From: Ovis canadensis
Lineage: Eukaryota > Chordata > Mammalia > Artiodactyla > Bovidae
Direction: 5' to 3'
DNA: 64,000 nt
NCBI RefSeq assembly: GCF_042477335.2
Contig: NC_091246.1
Span: 251,290,501 to 251,354,500, forward strand
Made by a program: the position numbers and the translations under genes. Shown piece after piece: positions 1 to 33,179 of this stretch (within the stretch, counting starts at the first letter, position 1; each line of letters opens with the position of its first letter). The notes under the pieces were generated by a model. That model ran no database searches and was not told the DNA's origin. It saw only the letters and a program-made list of their open reading frames with translations.

Positions 1-111
1 AAACAAACATCCCAGCCTCTCTGCAGCCAAATGAGTGTCGTTCTTCCAAGGGGACATTGTTCGAACAATTTCTGGAATCCTTTGAAAAGTGCTTTCCCCA
101 GTGTGTTCCCA

Positions 112-318
112 TGAAGTGGTAAAGAACCTGCCTGCTGATGCAGGGCATGTGAGAGATGAGGCTTCGATCCCTGGGTCAGGAAACTCTGCTGGAGGAGGGC
201 GTGGCAACCCACTCCAGTATCCTTGCCTGAAGAGTCCCACGGACAGGGGAGCCTGATGGGCTACAGTCCACGGGGTTGCAAAGAGTTGGACACGACTGAA
301 GCGACTTAGCATGCACGT
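112..318 (+). mobile_element. Bov-tA type SINE, damaged head
   Basis: The stretch shows the typical ruminant SINE order: a tRNA-like segment (GGTAAAGAACCTGCCTGC, GATCCCTGGGTCAGG) followed by the BovB-derived part (GGCAACCCACTCCAGTAT) and the terminal GACACGACTGAAGCGACTT. The first bases of the tRNA-like head are missing or diverged. Confidence 0.85.
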
Positions 319-534
319 ACCCACAAAACAACACTAGGCTTGGTCCTCCAGTCTTCATTCTTTGCCTCCCCTCCTATCCCACTCCCTAACTGGCTCACCT
401 TTCTTGTACCCCCACTGAAATATCTCCTCCTTAGGGTTGCCCTGCCCATTCTCAGGCTAGCTCCATTGCCCCTGCGACTTGCTCCCAGAGCACTTACTTC
501 CCCTTGGGTGGCCCTTGTCATGATGGACAGAATC

Positions 535-742
535 ATTTATTTTTTAAAGATTTTTTAAAAATGTGGATGGATTTTTAAAAGTATTTTTTAAAATTTGTTA
601 CAATATTGTATCTTTTTTTATGGTTTGTTTTTTTTTTGGCTGCAAGGCATGTGGGAATCTCAGCTCCCTGATCAAGGACTGAACTTGCACCCCTTGCACT
701 GGAAGGTGAAGTCTTAACCACTGGATCACCAGGAAAGTCCCT
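535..742 (-). mobile_element. CHR-type tRNA-Glu SINE
   Basis: Read on the minus strand, it begins near 742 with GGGACTTTCCTGGTGATCCAG, a variant of the CHR head, continues into a cut-down body, and ends in an A/T-rich tail that appears on the plus strand as T-rich sequence at 540-640. Confidence 0.8.
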
Positions 743-814
743 GGAATCATTTAGATCAGGGATCTAATGCCTAATGATCTGAGGTGAAACTGATGAAATA
801 GTAACAGAAATAAG

Positions 815-1025
815 TGCAGTGCATGCCTGCTCAGTTGTATCCGACCCCATGAACTGTAGCCCACCAAGCTCCTCTGTCCATGAGATTTTCCAGGCAAGAA
901 TTCTGGAGTGGGTTGCCATTTTCTACTCCAGGGGATCTTCTCGACCCAGGGATTGAACCCGAATCTCTTGGGTCTCCTGGCAATCGAAGGCAGTTTCTTG
1001 ACCGCTGCCCTATCTGGGAATTCCC
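815..1025 (-). mobile_element. Bov-tA type SINE
   Basis: The minus-strand copy has the BovB-derived body visible on the plus strand as TGTAGCCCACCAAGCTCCTC and GGAGTGGGTTGCCATTTTC, ending at a degraded tRNA-like head near 1015-1025. Confidence 0.85.
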
Positions 1026-1914
1026 AATAGAAATAAAGTGCACAGCAAATGTAATGGGCTTGCCCATCTCCCACCCTCCTACCCCCTGGTCCAGGGAAGA
1101 ACTGTCTTCCACGGAACCGGTCCCTAGTGCCCGAAAGGTTGGGAACCGCTGACTTAGATGTCTTTCCCACAGGTAGTCAGAGCCCCGTGGGGACAGTGAT
1201 TTTATCTGTCTTTACTGCTGCAACCCCAGGGTGTGGCCCCAGCCCTCCAACACAGTAGGAACTCAATTAAAAAATTATTAAACAAGTGTAAAAGACTCTT
1301 TGCAAAAATCACATCCATCTGCAAAGGACCCAGGTTTGTCACCCTTCATAAGAGGAACAGCTGGCATGTATCAAGAGCTTACAGAGGGCCCAGCACAGGG
1401 CTCTCAATAAGGCATTCTTTCCTTTGATCCATAGACAATGCTGTTCCCTGGGAGCTGTCACCGCTGCTTTACAGATGAGGAAATTGAGACTCGGGGTAAT
1501 GAAATCACAGTTTGGTGGTCACACAGTTTGGAGGCTATTTAACTCCATTGTGCCATGCCATCTTTTTTGTTGTTTTTGTTAAATGAAAAAGAAATATTTG
1601 GGGAATTTGAAAAATCTAGGTATGTACAAAGGAAAATAACCCACTACTCTAGATTCCCATTGATCAGAATTTTAACTGATGTTAATGTCTTGGCCCATTT
1701 TCTTCCTGCTTTCTCTCTTCTTCTTCTTTCTTCACTTCTCCTGGTTGAGAACACTCAGAAGAGTGTGCTGAGGTTCTCGGCAACCATTTCTAGAGAAAGG
1801 CAGGGTGCAGTCTTGCATCATGCAGAATGTTGGAAATATGACTTTTCTGTCCCTCGAGATGGCAGCAGGTAAGTCCGGGTGGGTAACGGAAAAGCCAGTC
1901 TTACCAGACAGTAG

Positions 1915-2133
1915 GGCTTCCTAGGTGGCGCTAGTGGTAAAGAACTAGTTTGCCAATATAGGCAGGTGTAAGAGACACGGGTTCGATCCCTGGATTGGGA
2001 AGATCCCCTGGAGGTGGGCATGGCAACCCACTCCAGTATTCTTGCCTGGAGAATCCTGACAGAGGAGCCTGGTGGGCTATAGTCCATGGGGTCACAAAGA
2101 GTCAGACACAATGGAAATGACTTAGCACGCATG
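1915..2133 (+). mobile_element. Bov-tA SINE, nearly full length
   Basis: It starts with GGGCTTCCTAGGTGGCGCTA, a typical head, followed by GGTAAAGAACTAG, GGGTTCGATCCCTGGATTG and the BovB-like 3' part ending near GACTTAGCACGCATG. Confidence 0.88.
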
Positions 2134-2749
2134 CACCAGTAATCCCTGCAGATGCTCTGATCTCAAAAGAAAGGACTCCCAGGGAAGGGGTGAAACAGGA
2201 AACCCATGCTGTATTCTTACCCCAGCCACAAAGGCTGGCCCCAAGGCCAGTTCCTCCAGGGAGGATACCCAGAGGTGCCAGCCCCTTTTACAGAGCCAGC
2301 CCAGCTCCTTCCCTTTTCAGTCCTCACCTTCCTAATTGCACTAACGAAACAGACTCCCTCTCTGACCCTCTTCACTCCCCAGAAGGCAGCGTGCTGCCCC
2401 CCTGCACTTGCTACCAGCCTAGATCACAGTATAATTTCTGGCGTGAGTCCTGTTCACACCTCTCTCCCTATCAGATTGCAAATTCCTCAAAGGCAGAGAC
2501 TGTTTCTTATACATCTTTCTCTGCAGTATTTGGCATGTAGAAAAGACTCAGTAAATAAAGGCAGCCAGACGTCAGCTGCGGGAAAAGTGGGAAAAGACAC
2601 TCATAGTCAGGCCTGGTTCAGATTCCAGGTTTGCTACATCACAGCACATGGCAAAGAGCAGGCCCTGTTTCTAGATCCTAGGGGTGAAGGAGTCTTTGGG
2701 CCTAGAAAAGAAAACAACAGTCTCAAAGGCCCTTGCTGAATCATCTAAC

Positions 2750-3103
2750 TTCGGAGAAAACAAAACAGAACTTCAGGTCCCGCCCTGATGCTCCAGGCTG
2801 GTTGTATCTATCTGGGACTTATCACCCCCTGTCCAGAAACCTTCCACCCCCTACACCTGCCCAGAAGACTTATCACCCCCTGCCCAACTACAAGTGCCAC
2901 CTCAACTAAAGAATACCCAAAACATCCCGCCTGATTAACGTTTCCCTTATCGCTTCCACAAACCTCCCTATAAATACGGAGCCTCCCTGATCCCTCTCGG
3001 GGCTCAGCCTGGTCGACTGTCGCCCCTCCTTGCCTAATAAAGGTAACCTACTTCCGTTGAGGTCATCTTTCCTTTTCTGCCTCGGCCCGAACTATACCTT
3101 ACA
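2750..3103 (+). mobile_element. Probable endogenous retrovirus LTR (solo or fragment)
   Basis: The block has LTR-like architecture on the plus strand: a TATA-like TATAAATA at 2969-2976, a polyadenylation signal AATAAA at 3036-3041 after a CTCGGGGCTCAGCC segment, and a possible CA-ending terminus (CCTTACA) at 3103. A 16-bp segment, GACTTATCACCCCCTG, occurs twice upstream of the TATA box. I could not find a convincing target-site duplication, so the left boundary is approximate. The orientation is opposite to CDA. Confidence 0.6.
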
Positions 3104-3119
3104 AAGGGGAAGTGATGGG

Positions 3120-3305
3120 ACCTGGATTTTGGTTTAAACTTTGCTGTGGTCCTAAAGCAAGTTACTCAACCTCTCTGAGGCCCAGGGCCCCCAAACTGTA
3201 AGAAGGGGGAGATAGCTACTTTACTGAGTACTTTAAATACAAAATAATCCAGGTAAAAACACTGGACACACAGTAGGTCCTCATAGAGATGTTTGCTCTG
3301 CCATC
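3120..3305 (+). repeat. MIR SINE remnant
   Basis: It has the MIR core order: GTTACTCAACCTCTCTGAGG followed by a stretch resembling CTGTAAAATGGGGA (here CTGTAAGAAGGGGGAG). It is old and diverged. Confidence 0.55.
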
Positions 3306-3536
3306 TAGACAAACAGCATCCCCCTTTATACATGCGGGGGTGACGGCCTGCAGGGCCCAGGTCTGACTTGGCTCAGAACAGATTCTAGAAATGGCTGTTT
3401 GCAGTAAGACCCAGCCCAGCGGCCCCCATCGGAAGAAGGCACGAACGAGAGACCTAAAGACTCATCTCTCCACACCAGCTACACAGATCCAAGGTGCCTG
3501 ATTCTTTTCCTGGCAGAAAGAGTCCAGGTCTTTCTA

Positions 3537-3542
3537 TTTAAT
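3537..3542 (-). promoter_or_regulatory. CDA: Candidate CDA polyadenylation signal (ATTAAA)
   Basis: TTTAAT on the plus strand reads ATTAAA on the minus strand, about 450 nt past the CDA stop codon. I saw no AATAAA hexamer between it and the stop. A 3' UTR of this size is plausible for CDA, but transcript data would be needed to confirm it. Confidence 0.45.
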
Positions 3543-3989
3543 ATAAAGACTGCCCCTCCTGAGAGCTATAGCAAGGATTGAGATGGAGCTAAATGCCTCT
3601 CTGGAATGTTTTGTGATGTTTATCATTAGAAAAGTCACCCAGAGCAGGACAGAACCTTGGGAAGGCAGACGGTGAAGCAGTCCAGACTAGGTTGTAATTT
3701 GAAAGAGGGCCCACGGGAAGGAAAGAGAGGGACGGGGTGCCCTGAGTTCTGGGGAGGACGAGACGGGTTGCAAGGAGGGCTGGAATGGAAACCCTGTATC
3801 ACTTCAGTAGAAACCTGGTGCTCCAGTGTTAACTGGAAAAATAGTCTCTGCCCAGTGCCTGGGGGTTTGGGGCCCATTTGGCAGGTGCCCAGGTCTGTGA
3901 GAATGTCTTCATGAAGTCCTCCAGGTGGTTGTCCCCTTTAGCCCGTGTAGGAACGCAGGGGCTCCTCGGCAGAGGGTGCTCTCCGTCCC

Positions 3990-27040
<23,051 letters not shown>

Positions 27041-27169
27041 TTATTTACACTCATCCTCCTTCCAATTCCTCTTTGTCTCAACCCAGAATGTAATAAGATC
27101 TCAGCTGGAGAGAACCTCTGAGCTCATCTACTTAGGATGCCTCACTTTTTGGTTGTTGTTGTTGGCAAA

Positions 27170-27300
27170 ATAGACATTGGGCTGCTGGTAAAAGAAGTGA
27201 GTTTGCATCCTGGCTCCACCACTTCCCATTGGTACAACCACTGGCAGTGACTTGACCTCTCCGAATCAGTTTCCTCATCTGTACGGTGAGGATAGTGATC
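27170..27300 (+). repeat. MIR SINE remnant
   Basis: GCATCCTGGCTCCACCACTT, GTGACTTGACCTCTCCGAAT and CAGTTTCCTCATCTGTA give a clear MIR on plus, immediately followed by a second MIR. Confidence 0.75.
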
Positions 27301-27319
27301 ATCTCTTTCCTCCATTCTG

Positions 27320-27500
27320 GGGTTATAGCAGAACTCACATTCTGGAGCTGAGTTGAATTCCAGCTCTGCCATTAATCAGTTGTATGACCTTGAGAAGTTA
27401 ACCCCATCTAAGTCTCAGTTTTCTCCTCTGTAAACTGGGCGCACTAACAGAATCTTGTAGAGTTGTAATGAGGATTGAATGAGATATAATGTGTTACGGT
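27320..27500 (+). repeat. MIR SINE containing inverted-repeat arm A
   Basis: CCAGCTCTGCCATTAATC, TATGACCTTGAGAAGTTAAC, CTGTAAACTGGG and GAGGATTGAATGAGATA mark a full MIR. The segment 27343-27456 has an exact inverted copy at 28062-28175. Confidence 0.8.
27343..27456 (+). repeat. Perfect inverted repeat, arm A (114 bp)
   Basis: Its reverse complement is identical over all 114 bases to 28062-28175 in a direct reading of both. The match breaks at the next base past 27456 and at the two bases before 27343. A spacer of 605 bp separates the arms. Confidence 0.95.
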
Positions 27501-28061
27501 GAGCATGGCTGGAGGACCCCATGAGGTCATGATGTGAACACCCATGCAAACTGGGTTTCTATCCTTAAGTGATTTGATCAGGATGACGCAGGAGGGGCAG
27601 AATGCAGCTGGGGCGTTCAGAGGCATTCACGTGTCCCCAGACCCCCAGCAAACAGGAGTGAATCTGCGTCTTCTCTCAGCTTAGATGGGTGGTGTGGGGA
27701 AAAGGAAAAGGAAAGGGGAGGGGAGGGGGGAAATGAGGCAGCATCTTCACGCTCCGCCTGCTGACATATCTGGTTCTGTGGCTCAGCATCTCTGTGTCCT
27801 AGGTCTGGGGCGCTCAGCCTCATGAAAGCACAGGACCCCCAGGACCCCCAGCCACAGGGACTCCTCTTCCCCTCCCCCTCCCCTTCTTCTGGTCCCCCAC
27901 CCCCTCCCACACATCCACCTTTGCATCTGGAGTGGCCTCTAGATCTGAGCCAAGGCTGGCCCAGAGAAAAGAGCAGGTGGGCTCCCGTGCCCCCTCTATC
28001 CCTGTGCAGCCCAGGCGCCCCAAGGCCCTGCCCTCAAGGCTGGAGGGAAGAAAGCAAAGCA

Positions 28062-28175
28062 AAGATTCTGTTAGTGCGCCCAGTTTACAGAGGAGAAAAC
28101 TGAGACTTAGATGGGGTTAACTTCTCAAGGTCATACAACTGATTAATGGCAGAGCTGGAATTCAACTCAGCTCCA
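28062..28175 (-). repeat. Perfect inverted repeat, arm B (114 bp)
   Basis: The arm contains only the middle part of a MIR in reverse orientation, with no MIR flanks of its own, so it is probably the derived copy of arm A. Two independent old MIR insertions would not be identical. Confidence 0.95.
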
Positions 28176-28699
28176 TCATGTGTGCCCACTTGATGTGGGA
28201 GTAATTCTAAAACTTGTGGTGGCCAAGTAGAATCCCAGTTGGGAAAAGAGTTATGCGCCCTGCTGGCCTGCCAGGCCTGTTAGAGACCTCATCCCTGTTC
28301 CTGTCCCCCACCCTGTCTTAACTCACCCCAGCTCAGCATTTTTGGCCCTACCCAGGCCAGGGGCTGGACTCCTAGGCTCCACAGTTCCAAGAGACCATGG
28401 ATGACCTCCAGCTACTTATGGCTCTTGGAGCCTCCAAAGCTCATTGCCTACCCATGGTCATAAACGGAGTCAGTGACCATTCATACCCAGCCGTGTGGAG
28501 CTTGGCGGTTCTAGAATTCCTTATAGAAGGGGCTTGGGGTGATCAACTAGATAGAAGCGGGGAGTAGGACTGGAAATTTGCTTAGAGTTAAGTTCTAGAT
28601 CAACAATATATGTTTTTGACTGTGCCACGGAGGTTGCAGGATCTTTGCTCCTCAACCAGAGATCGAACCCAGGGCCCTGGCAGTGAAAATGCTGAGTCC

Positions 28700-29221
28700 T
28701 AAGCACTGTGCTTGGAAGAAAAGCTATGAACAACCTAGACAGCATATTAAAAAGTAAAGATATTACTTTATCCATCTAGTCAAAGCTATGGTTTTTCCAG
28801 TAGTCATGTATGGATGTGCGAGCTGGCCATAAAGAAAGCTGAGCACCAAAGAATTGATACTTTTGAACTGTAATGTTGGAGAAGACTCTTGAGAGTCCCT
28901 TGGACTGCAAGGAGATCCAACCAGTCCATCCTAAAAGAAATCTGTCCTGAATATTCATTGGAAGGACTGATGCTGAAGCTGAAACTCCAATACTTTGGCC
29001 ACCTGATGTGAAGAGCCAACTCATTTGAAAAGACCCTGATGTTGGGAAAGATTGAGGGCAGAAGGAGAGGGGGATGACAGAGGATGAGATGGTTGGATGA
29101 CATCACGACTCAGTGGACATGAGTTTGGGTAAACTCTGGGAGTTGGAGATGGACAGGGAGGCCTGGTGTGCTGCAGTCCATGGGGTCGCAAAGAATCAGA
29201 CACGACTGAGTTCCTAAACAA
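28700..29221 (+). mobile_element. BovB LINE 3'-end fragment
   Basis: Runs from GCTATGAACAACCTAGACAG through CTTGAGAGTCCCTTGGACTG to GACACGACTGAGTTCCTAAA. It is 5' truncated and carries no intact RT frame. Confidence 0.9.
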
Positions 29222-29269
29222 CAAGGCCATACCAGAGTAGGGTGGACTCCTAATCCAAAATGACTGGCA

Positions 29270-29573
29270 TTCTTTTTTTCACATTGTGTTTATTTATCTA
29301 TTTTTGGCTGCGCTGGGTCTTTGTTGCTGCGAGCGAGCTCTCTCTGGTTGTGGACAGCGGGCTGCTCCTCCAGTTGCGGTGTGAGGGCATCTTCCTGTGG
29401 CGGCTCCTCTTGTTGCAGATCACAGGCTCTAGAGCGCAGGCACAGTCGTTGCGATGCAGGGGCTTAGTTGCTCTGCGGCAGGTGGAGTCTTCCTGGGCCA
29501 GGAATCGAACCTGTGTCCCCTGCATTGACATAGGTGTATTCTTAAATCACTGGACCATTTTAGGGAAGTTCTA
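29270..29573 (-). mobile_element. CHR SINE, long form
   Basis: On plus: TTTATTTATCTATTTTTGGC, GGGTCTTTGTTGCTGCGAG and GGACCATTTTAGGGAAGTTC. It is a minus-strand copy of the same long subtype as 11935-12240. Confidence 0.85.
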
Positions 29574-30179
29574 AAATGACTGGTCTTCTTATAAGAAGCT
29601 GATCATGTGAAGATACAGAGACACATGGAGAATACCACGTATAGATGGAGACAGAGATTGGAGTAAGGCTCCTACAAGCCAGGGATTGCTGGGCATCACC
29701 AGAAGGTGGGGGAGAGGCATGGAACAGATTCTTCATCCTAGCCCTCAAAGGAACCAACACTGCTGACACCTTGAGTTTGGACTTCTAGCCTCCAGAAGTG
29801 TGAAGGGTTGCATTTCCTTTGTTTTAAGCCGCCCAGTTTCTGGTACTTTGTTATGGTGGCCCTAGGAAACTAATAACAGGGTATAGCAAATGCTGCCAGT
29901 GCTTCCCCCTACTTAGCCACCCCGAAGGTCACCTCCAGCTTTAGTGGAGAGGTCCTGGCTGCCAAGCTTAAGCATAACCTGGGCTCAGCCTATACTCAAC
30001 ACCTTAAGAAATGTTAGGGAATTAGCACCCTTAGAGGGATTAGGATCCATAATTTATCAAGGATCCCTAAAATCAGTAAGAAAAAGATGAATGTTTCAAG
30101 ATAGTAAGATAGTATGCAGAAGACTTGAACAATTTTACAGACGAAATGGGGGTGAAAAGTCTATAAGTTTCTAAGATTT

Positions 30180-30440
30180 CTGTTCAGTTCGGTTCAGTCG
30201 CTCAGTCGTGTCCGACTCTTTGTGACCCCATGGACTGCAGCACACCAGGCTTCCCTGTCTATCACCAACTCCTAGAGCTTGCTCAAACTCATGTCCATCG
30301 AGTCGGTGATGCCATCCAACCATCTCATCCTCTGTCCTCCCTTTCTCCTCCTGCCTTCAATCTTTCCCAGCATCAGGGTCTTTTCTAATGAGTGGGCTCT
30401 TCTCATCAGGTGGCCAAAATATTGATGCTTCAGTTTCATC
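30180..30440 (-). mobile_element. BovB LINE 3'-end fragment
   Basis: On plus it starts with TTCAGTTCGGTTCAGTCGCT and ends near GTGGCCAAAATATTGATGC. It is 5' truncated. Confidence 0.88.
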
Positions 30441-30462
30441 ACTGTACAGATTAACTGGGGGC

Positions 30463-30660
30463 TTCCCTGGTGGTCCAGAGGTTAAGGATCTGCCTGCAGC
30501 AGGTCGATCCCAGGTCCGGGAAGATTCCACATGCGGCAGGGCAATGAAGCCAGCACACCATAGCTACTGAGCCTGCATGCCTAGAGCCTGTGCTCTACAG
30601 CAAGAGAAGCCGCTGCAATGGGAAGCCCCTGCTCACCGTGATTAGAGAAGACCTGTGAGC
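30463..30660 (+). mobile_element. CHR SINE, interrupted at its 3' side
   Basis: GGCTTCCCTGGTGGTCCAGA at the head, CATGCGGCAGGGCAATGAAG in the body; the tail GCACAGCCAAAAG resumes at about 30824 after a Bov-type SINE. Confidence 0.8.
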
Positions 30661-30822
30661 AACAGCAAAGACCCAGCTCTTCCATCCATGGAATTTTCCA
30701 GGCAAGAATACTGAAGTGGGTTGCCATTTCCTTCTCCAGGGGATCTTCCTGATGCAGGGATCGAACAGGGGTCTCCCACATTATGGGCAGATGCTTTACC
30801 ATCTGAGCCACAACGGAAGCCT
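30661..30822 (-). mobile_element. Bov-tA SINE nested in the CHR copy
   Basis: On plus: TTCCAGGCAAGAATACTGAA, GGTTGCCATTTCCTTCTCCA and CCATCTGAGCCACAACGGAA. It splits the flanking CHR element. Confidence 0.8.
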
Positions 30823-30835
30823 GGCACAGCCAAAA

Positions 30836-31008
30836 GCCTTCTGACGGTCTTGTCTATGAAGTTAACTGAACAAAACTCCTTAATTTTTAAAAGAGATTTA
30901 TTTATTTAACTTTTTTAAAAGCACAGCCAAAAATAATTAAGCAAATCTTTTTTAAGAAATTGAAGAGTTTTTTTCAATTAATTTCGTAGACAAGGCTATC
31001 AGAAGATA
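30836..31008. repeat. Imperfect palindrome, arms about 75 bp
   Basis: The left arm, from CCTTCTGACGGTCTTGTCTA, pairs with the right arm whose reverse complement begins TCTTCTGATAGCCTTGTCTA. Identity between the arms is roughly 75-80% by eye, with an A/T-rich centre. It could fold into a long hairpin or be a MITE-like fossil. Confidence 0.7.
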
Positions 31009-31065
31009 AAAAACTGGGAAAGAAAAAAAAGAAAAAAGGTGGGAAAGAACTATCTTTTCCATGGC

Positions 31066-31345
31066 TGCTACTAAGTTGCTAAGTTGCTTCAGTTGTGTCC
31101 GACTCTGTGCAACCCCATAGACGGCAGCCCACCAAGCTCCCCTGTCCCTGGGATCTCCAGGCAAGAACACTGGAGTGGGTTGCCAGTTCCTTCTCCGATG
31201 CATGAAAGTGAAAAGTCAAAGTGAAGTCACTCAGTCGTGTCCGACTCGTAGCAACCCCATGGATTGCAGCCCACCAGGCTCCTCCGCCCATGGGGTTTTC
31301 CAGGCAAGAGCACTGGAGTGGGGCGCCGTTGCCTTTCCATGGCTA
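31066..31345 (-). mobile_element. Bov-A2 SINE dimer
   Basis: Two Bov-A monomers lie head to tail, each with TGTCCGACTC and CACTGGAGTGGG on plus, joined by GCATGAAAGTGAAAAGTCAA, the known Bov-A2 linker type. Confidence 0.88.
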
Positions 31346-31439
31346 GATGGTAACAAAAGAGTAACACAGTGACTGTGTGACAAAATCATGGCAAATTGAC
31401 AAGAAAAAGACGGGAAATTCTGTGGAAAGATGGACAAAA

Positions 31440-31720
31440 ATTATGACTAGGCAGTTTACACAAAGGGAACAGCACATGGCCGGGAAGTGTTTGCTCAACC
31501 TTCTTAGAGTCACAAAAATGAAATTGACATAACGAGATGTTACTTTACATCCATCAAAATGGCAAAAAGGAAAAATAAAGTAGGCAAGGAGAAGTATTGG
31601 TAAAGATAAGGTGAGACTGGGCCTCTCCGGTGTTGCTGCTGGAATTTCAAACTACTGATACTTCTGGAGAGCAATCTAGCAGGACTTAACGAAATTATGT
31701 GTGAGTTCAACCTTGAGATT
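31440..31720 (+). repeat. Old L1 ORF2/3' fragment
   Basis: Plus-strand phrases TCCATCAAAATGGCAAAAAG and GTATTGGTAAAGATAAGG and a following TCTGGAGAGCAATCTAGCA are typical of a decayed mammalian L1 3' region. Confidence 0.5.
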
Positions 31721-31929
31721 CGTTGATCTCACCCTAGGTGAACTGAGACACTCTCAGATGTACCCGTAAAGGGATATGTATTAGGATATTTTCTGAAAAA
31801 TCATAAAGTGTTACTTTTCACTTTCGAGTCTTTTATTCATCAGGAATTAAAATTGTTATTAGTTCTGTTGTGAGGTAGAGGTCCAATCTAACTTTTTGCC
31901 ATATGGATGCCCTGTGATGCCAGTACTGC

Positions 31930-32325
31930 TGAAGAATCTAAGCTACTCCATTTTGTAAGGTTCTGGGGAAAAGAGCCTTTGGAAATCCCCTGACCTCACC
32001 CCACCACCTGCGAACCAATCAGAACCCTTGGCCAGCCCGGGAAATTTGAGTCAAGCCTGGGAAAGGAGAACCAATCAGAACTCAACACCTAACCCTTCAC
32101 CAGAAGGTGACCAGTCAGACCCGGAGACTCTCGTTTTTTGGATTTTTCCTGTGATAATACCCTATATAAGCAATGTAACCCAGAGCTCAGGGCTCCTCCC
32201 TATAGCTGCTGCGTCGGTATCGGTGGGAGCCCCAGCTCGAGCTTGGTAATAAAAACTCTCTTGCTTTTGCATCGGATATCGGCTCCCTGGTGGTCATTGG
32301 GAGATTTCGCGACTTGGGCATAACA
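31930..32325 (+). mobile_element. Solo LTR of an endogenous retrovirus
   Basis: A 396-bp TG...CA element (TGAAGAATCTAAG to GGGCATAACA) is flanked by CTGC at 31926-31929 and 32326-32329, a 4-bp target duplication. It has CCAAT boxes at 32015-32019 and 32071-32075, TATATAA at 32163-32169 and AATAAA at 32248-32253. The end GCATAACA is shared with the CDA intron 3 provirus, which suggests a related family. No internal retroviral sequence remains. Confidence 0.88.
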
Positions 32326-32333
32326 CTGCTAAT

Positions 32334-32612
32334 TGAATACTCCAGGTTCGATTCCTGGGTCAGGAAGATCCCCTGCAGAAGGGATGGGCTACCCACTCCG
32401 GTACTCTTGGGCTTCCCTGGTGGCTCAGATAGTAAAGAATTCGCTTGCAGTGTGGGAGACCTGGATTTGATCCCTGGGTTGGGCAGATCCCCTGGAGGAG
32501 GGCATGGCAGCCCACCCCAGATTCTTGCCTGGAGAATCCCCATGGACAGAGGAGCCTGGAAGGCTACAGTCCACGGGGTGACAAAGAGTCAGACATGACT
32601 GAGCGACTAAGC
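32334..32612 (+). mobile_element. Bov-tA SINE preceded by a truncated copy
   Basis: A partial copy (32334-32407, GGTTCGATTCCTGGGTCAGG) abuts a full element starting GGGCTTCCCTGGTGGCTCAG at 32409 and ending near GACATGACTGAGCGACTAAG. Confidence 0.82.
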
Positions 32613-32754
32613 ACTTCCTTTCCCCAAAGAGCCACAAGGACAGCCATGTCAAATTTCAATTCTATATGTGAGTAGGAAAGGTTTTGGACTCTATTATGTT
32701 CCACTGGTGAATTTCCCACTCCGACTCCCATACCATACCTGTCTTTGTGTGTAT

Positions 32755-32943
32755 TTGTGTGTCTGCATTGGGTCTTAGTTGCAGGATCTTCCATCTCTGT
32801 TGCGGCATACAGGATTGTTTAGCTGAGGCAGTCGAGCTCTTAATTGTAGCATGTGGGATCTAGTTCCTCAATCAGGGATCGAACCCAGGCCCCCTGCATT
32901 GGGAGTGTGGAGTCTCATCCACTGGACCACCAGGCAAGTTCCA
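32755..32943 (-). mobile_element. CHR SINE
   Basis: On plus: GTGTCTGCATTGGGTCTTAG, ATGTGGGATCTAGTTCCTCA and CACTGGACCACCAGGCAAGT. Confidence 0.82.
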
Positions 32944-32993
32944 TCATACCTGTCTTTACTATATAATTTTATAATAAAGGTTGATTTCTGGAG

Positions 32994-33122
32994 AAGGAAA
33001 TGGCAACCCACTCCAGTATTCTTGCCTAGAGAATCCCAAGGACAGAGGAGCCTGGTGGGCTGCCATCTGTGGGGTTGCACAGCGTTGGACACGACTGAAG
33101 TGACTTAGCAGCAGCAGCTGCA
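32994..33122 (+). mobile_element. Bov-A monomer SINE with target duplication
   Basis: A 129-bp monomer ending in (AGC)n is flanked by GATTTCTGGAG at 32983-32993 and 33123-33133, an exact 11-bp duplication. Confidence 0.9.
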
Positions 33123-33179
33123 GATTTCTGGAGTCCCAATACCCTCACCTTCCTCCACATCCCCGCCATTTGGGCCTTT

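Larger units (their letters stand above)
1..3520. other. Intergenic flank beyond the CDA 3' end
   Basis: No exon-like coding segment was recognised here. The stretch holds four ruminant SINEs, an LTR-like block at about 2750-3103 and a MIR copy. The remainder, including 1030-1910 and 2134-2750, looks like unique or very old sequence. By synteny with other mammals PINK1 should lie further left, outside the window; that is inference, not seen. Confidence 0.7.
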
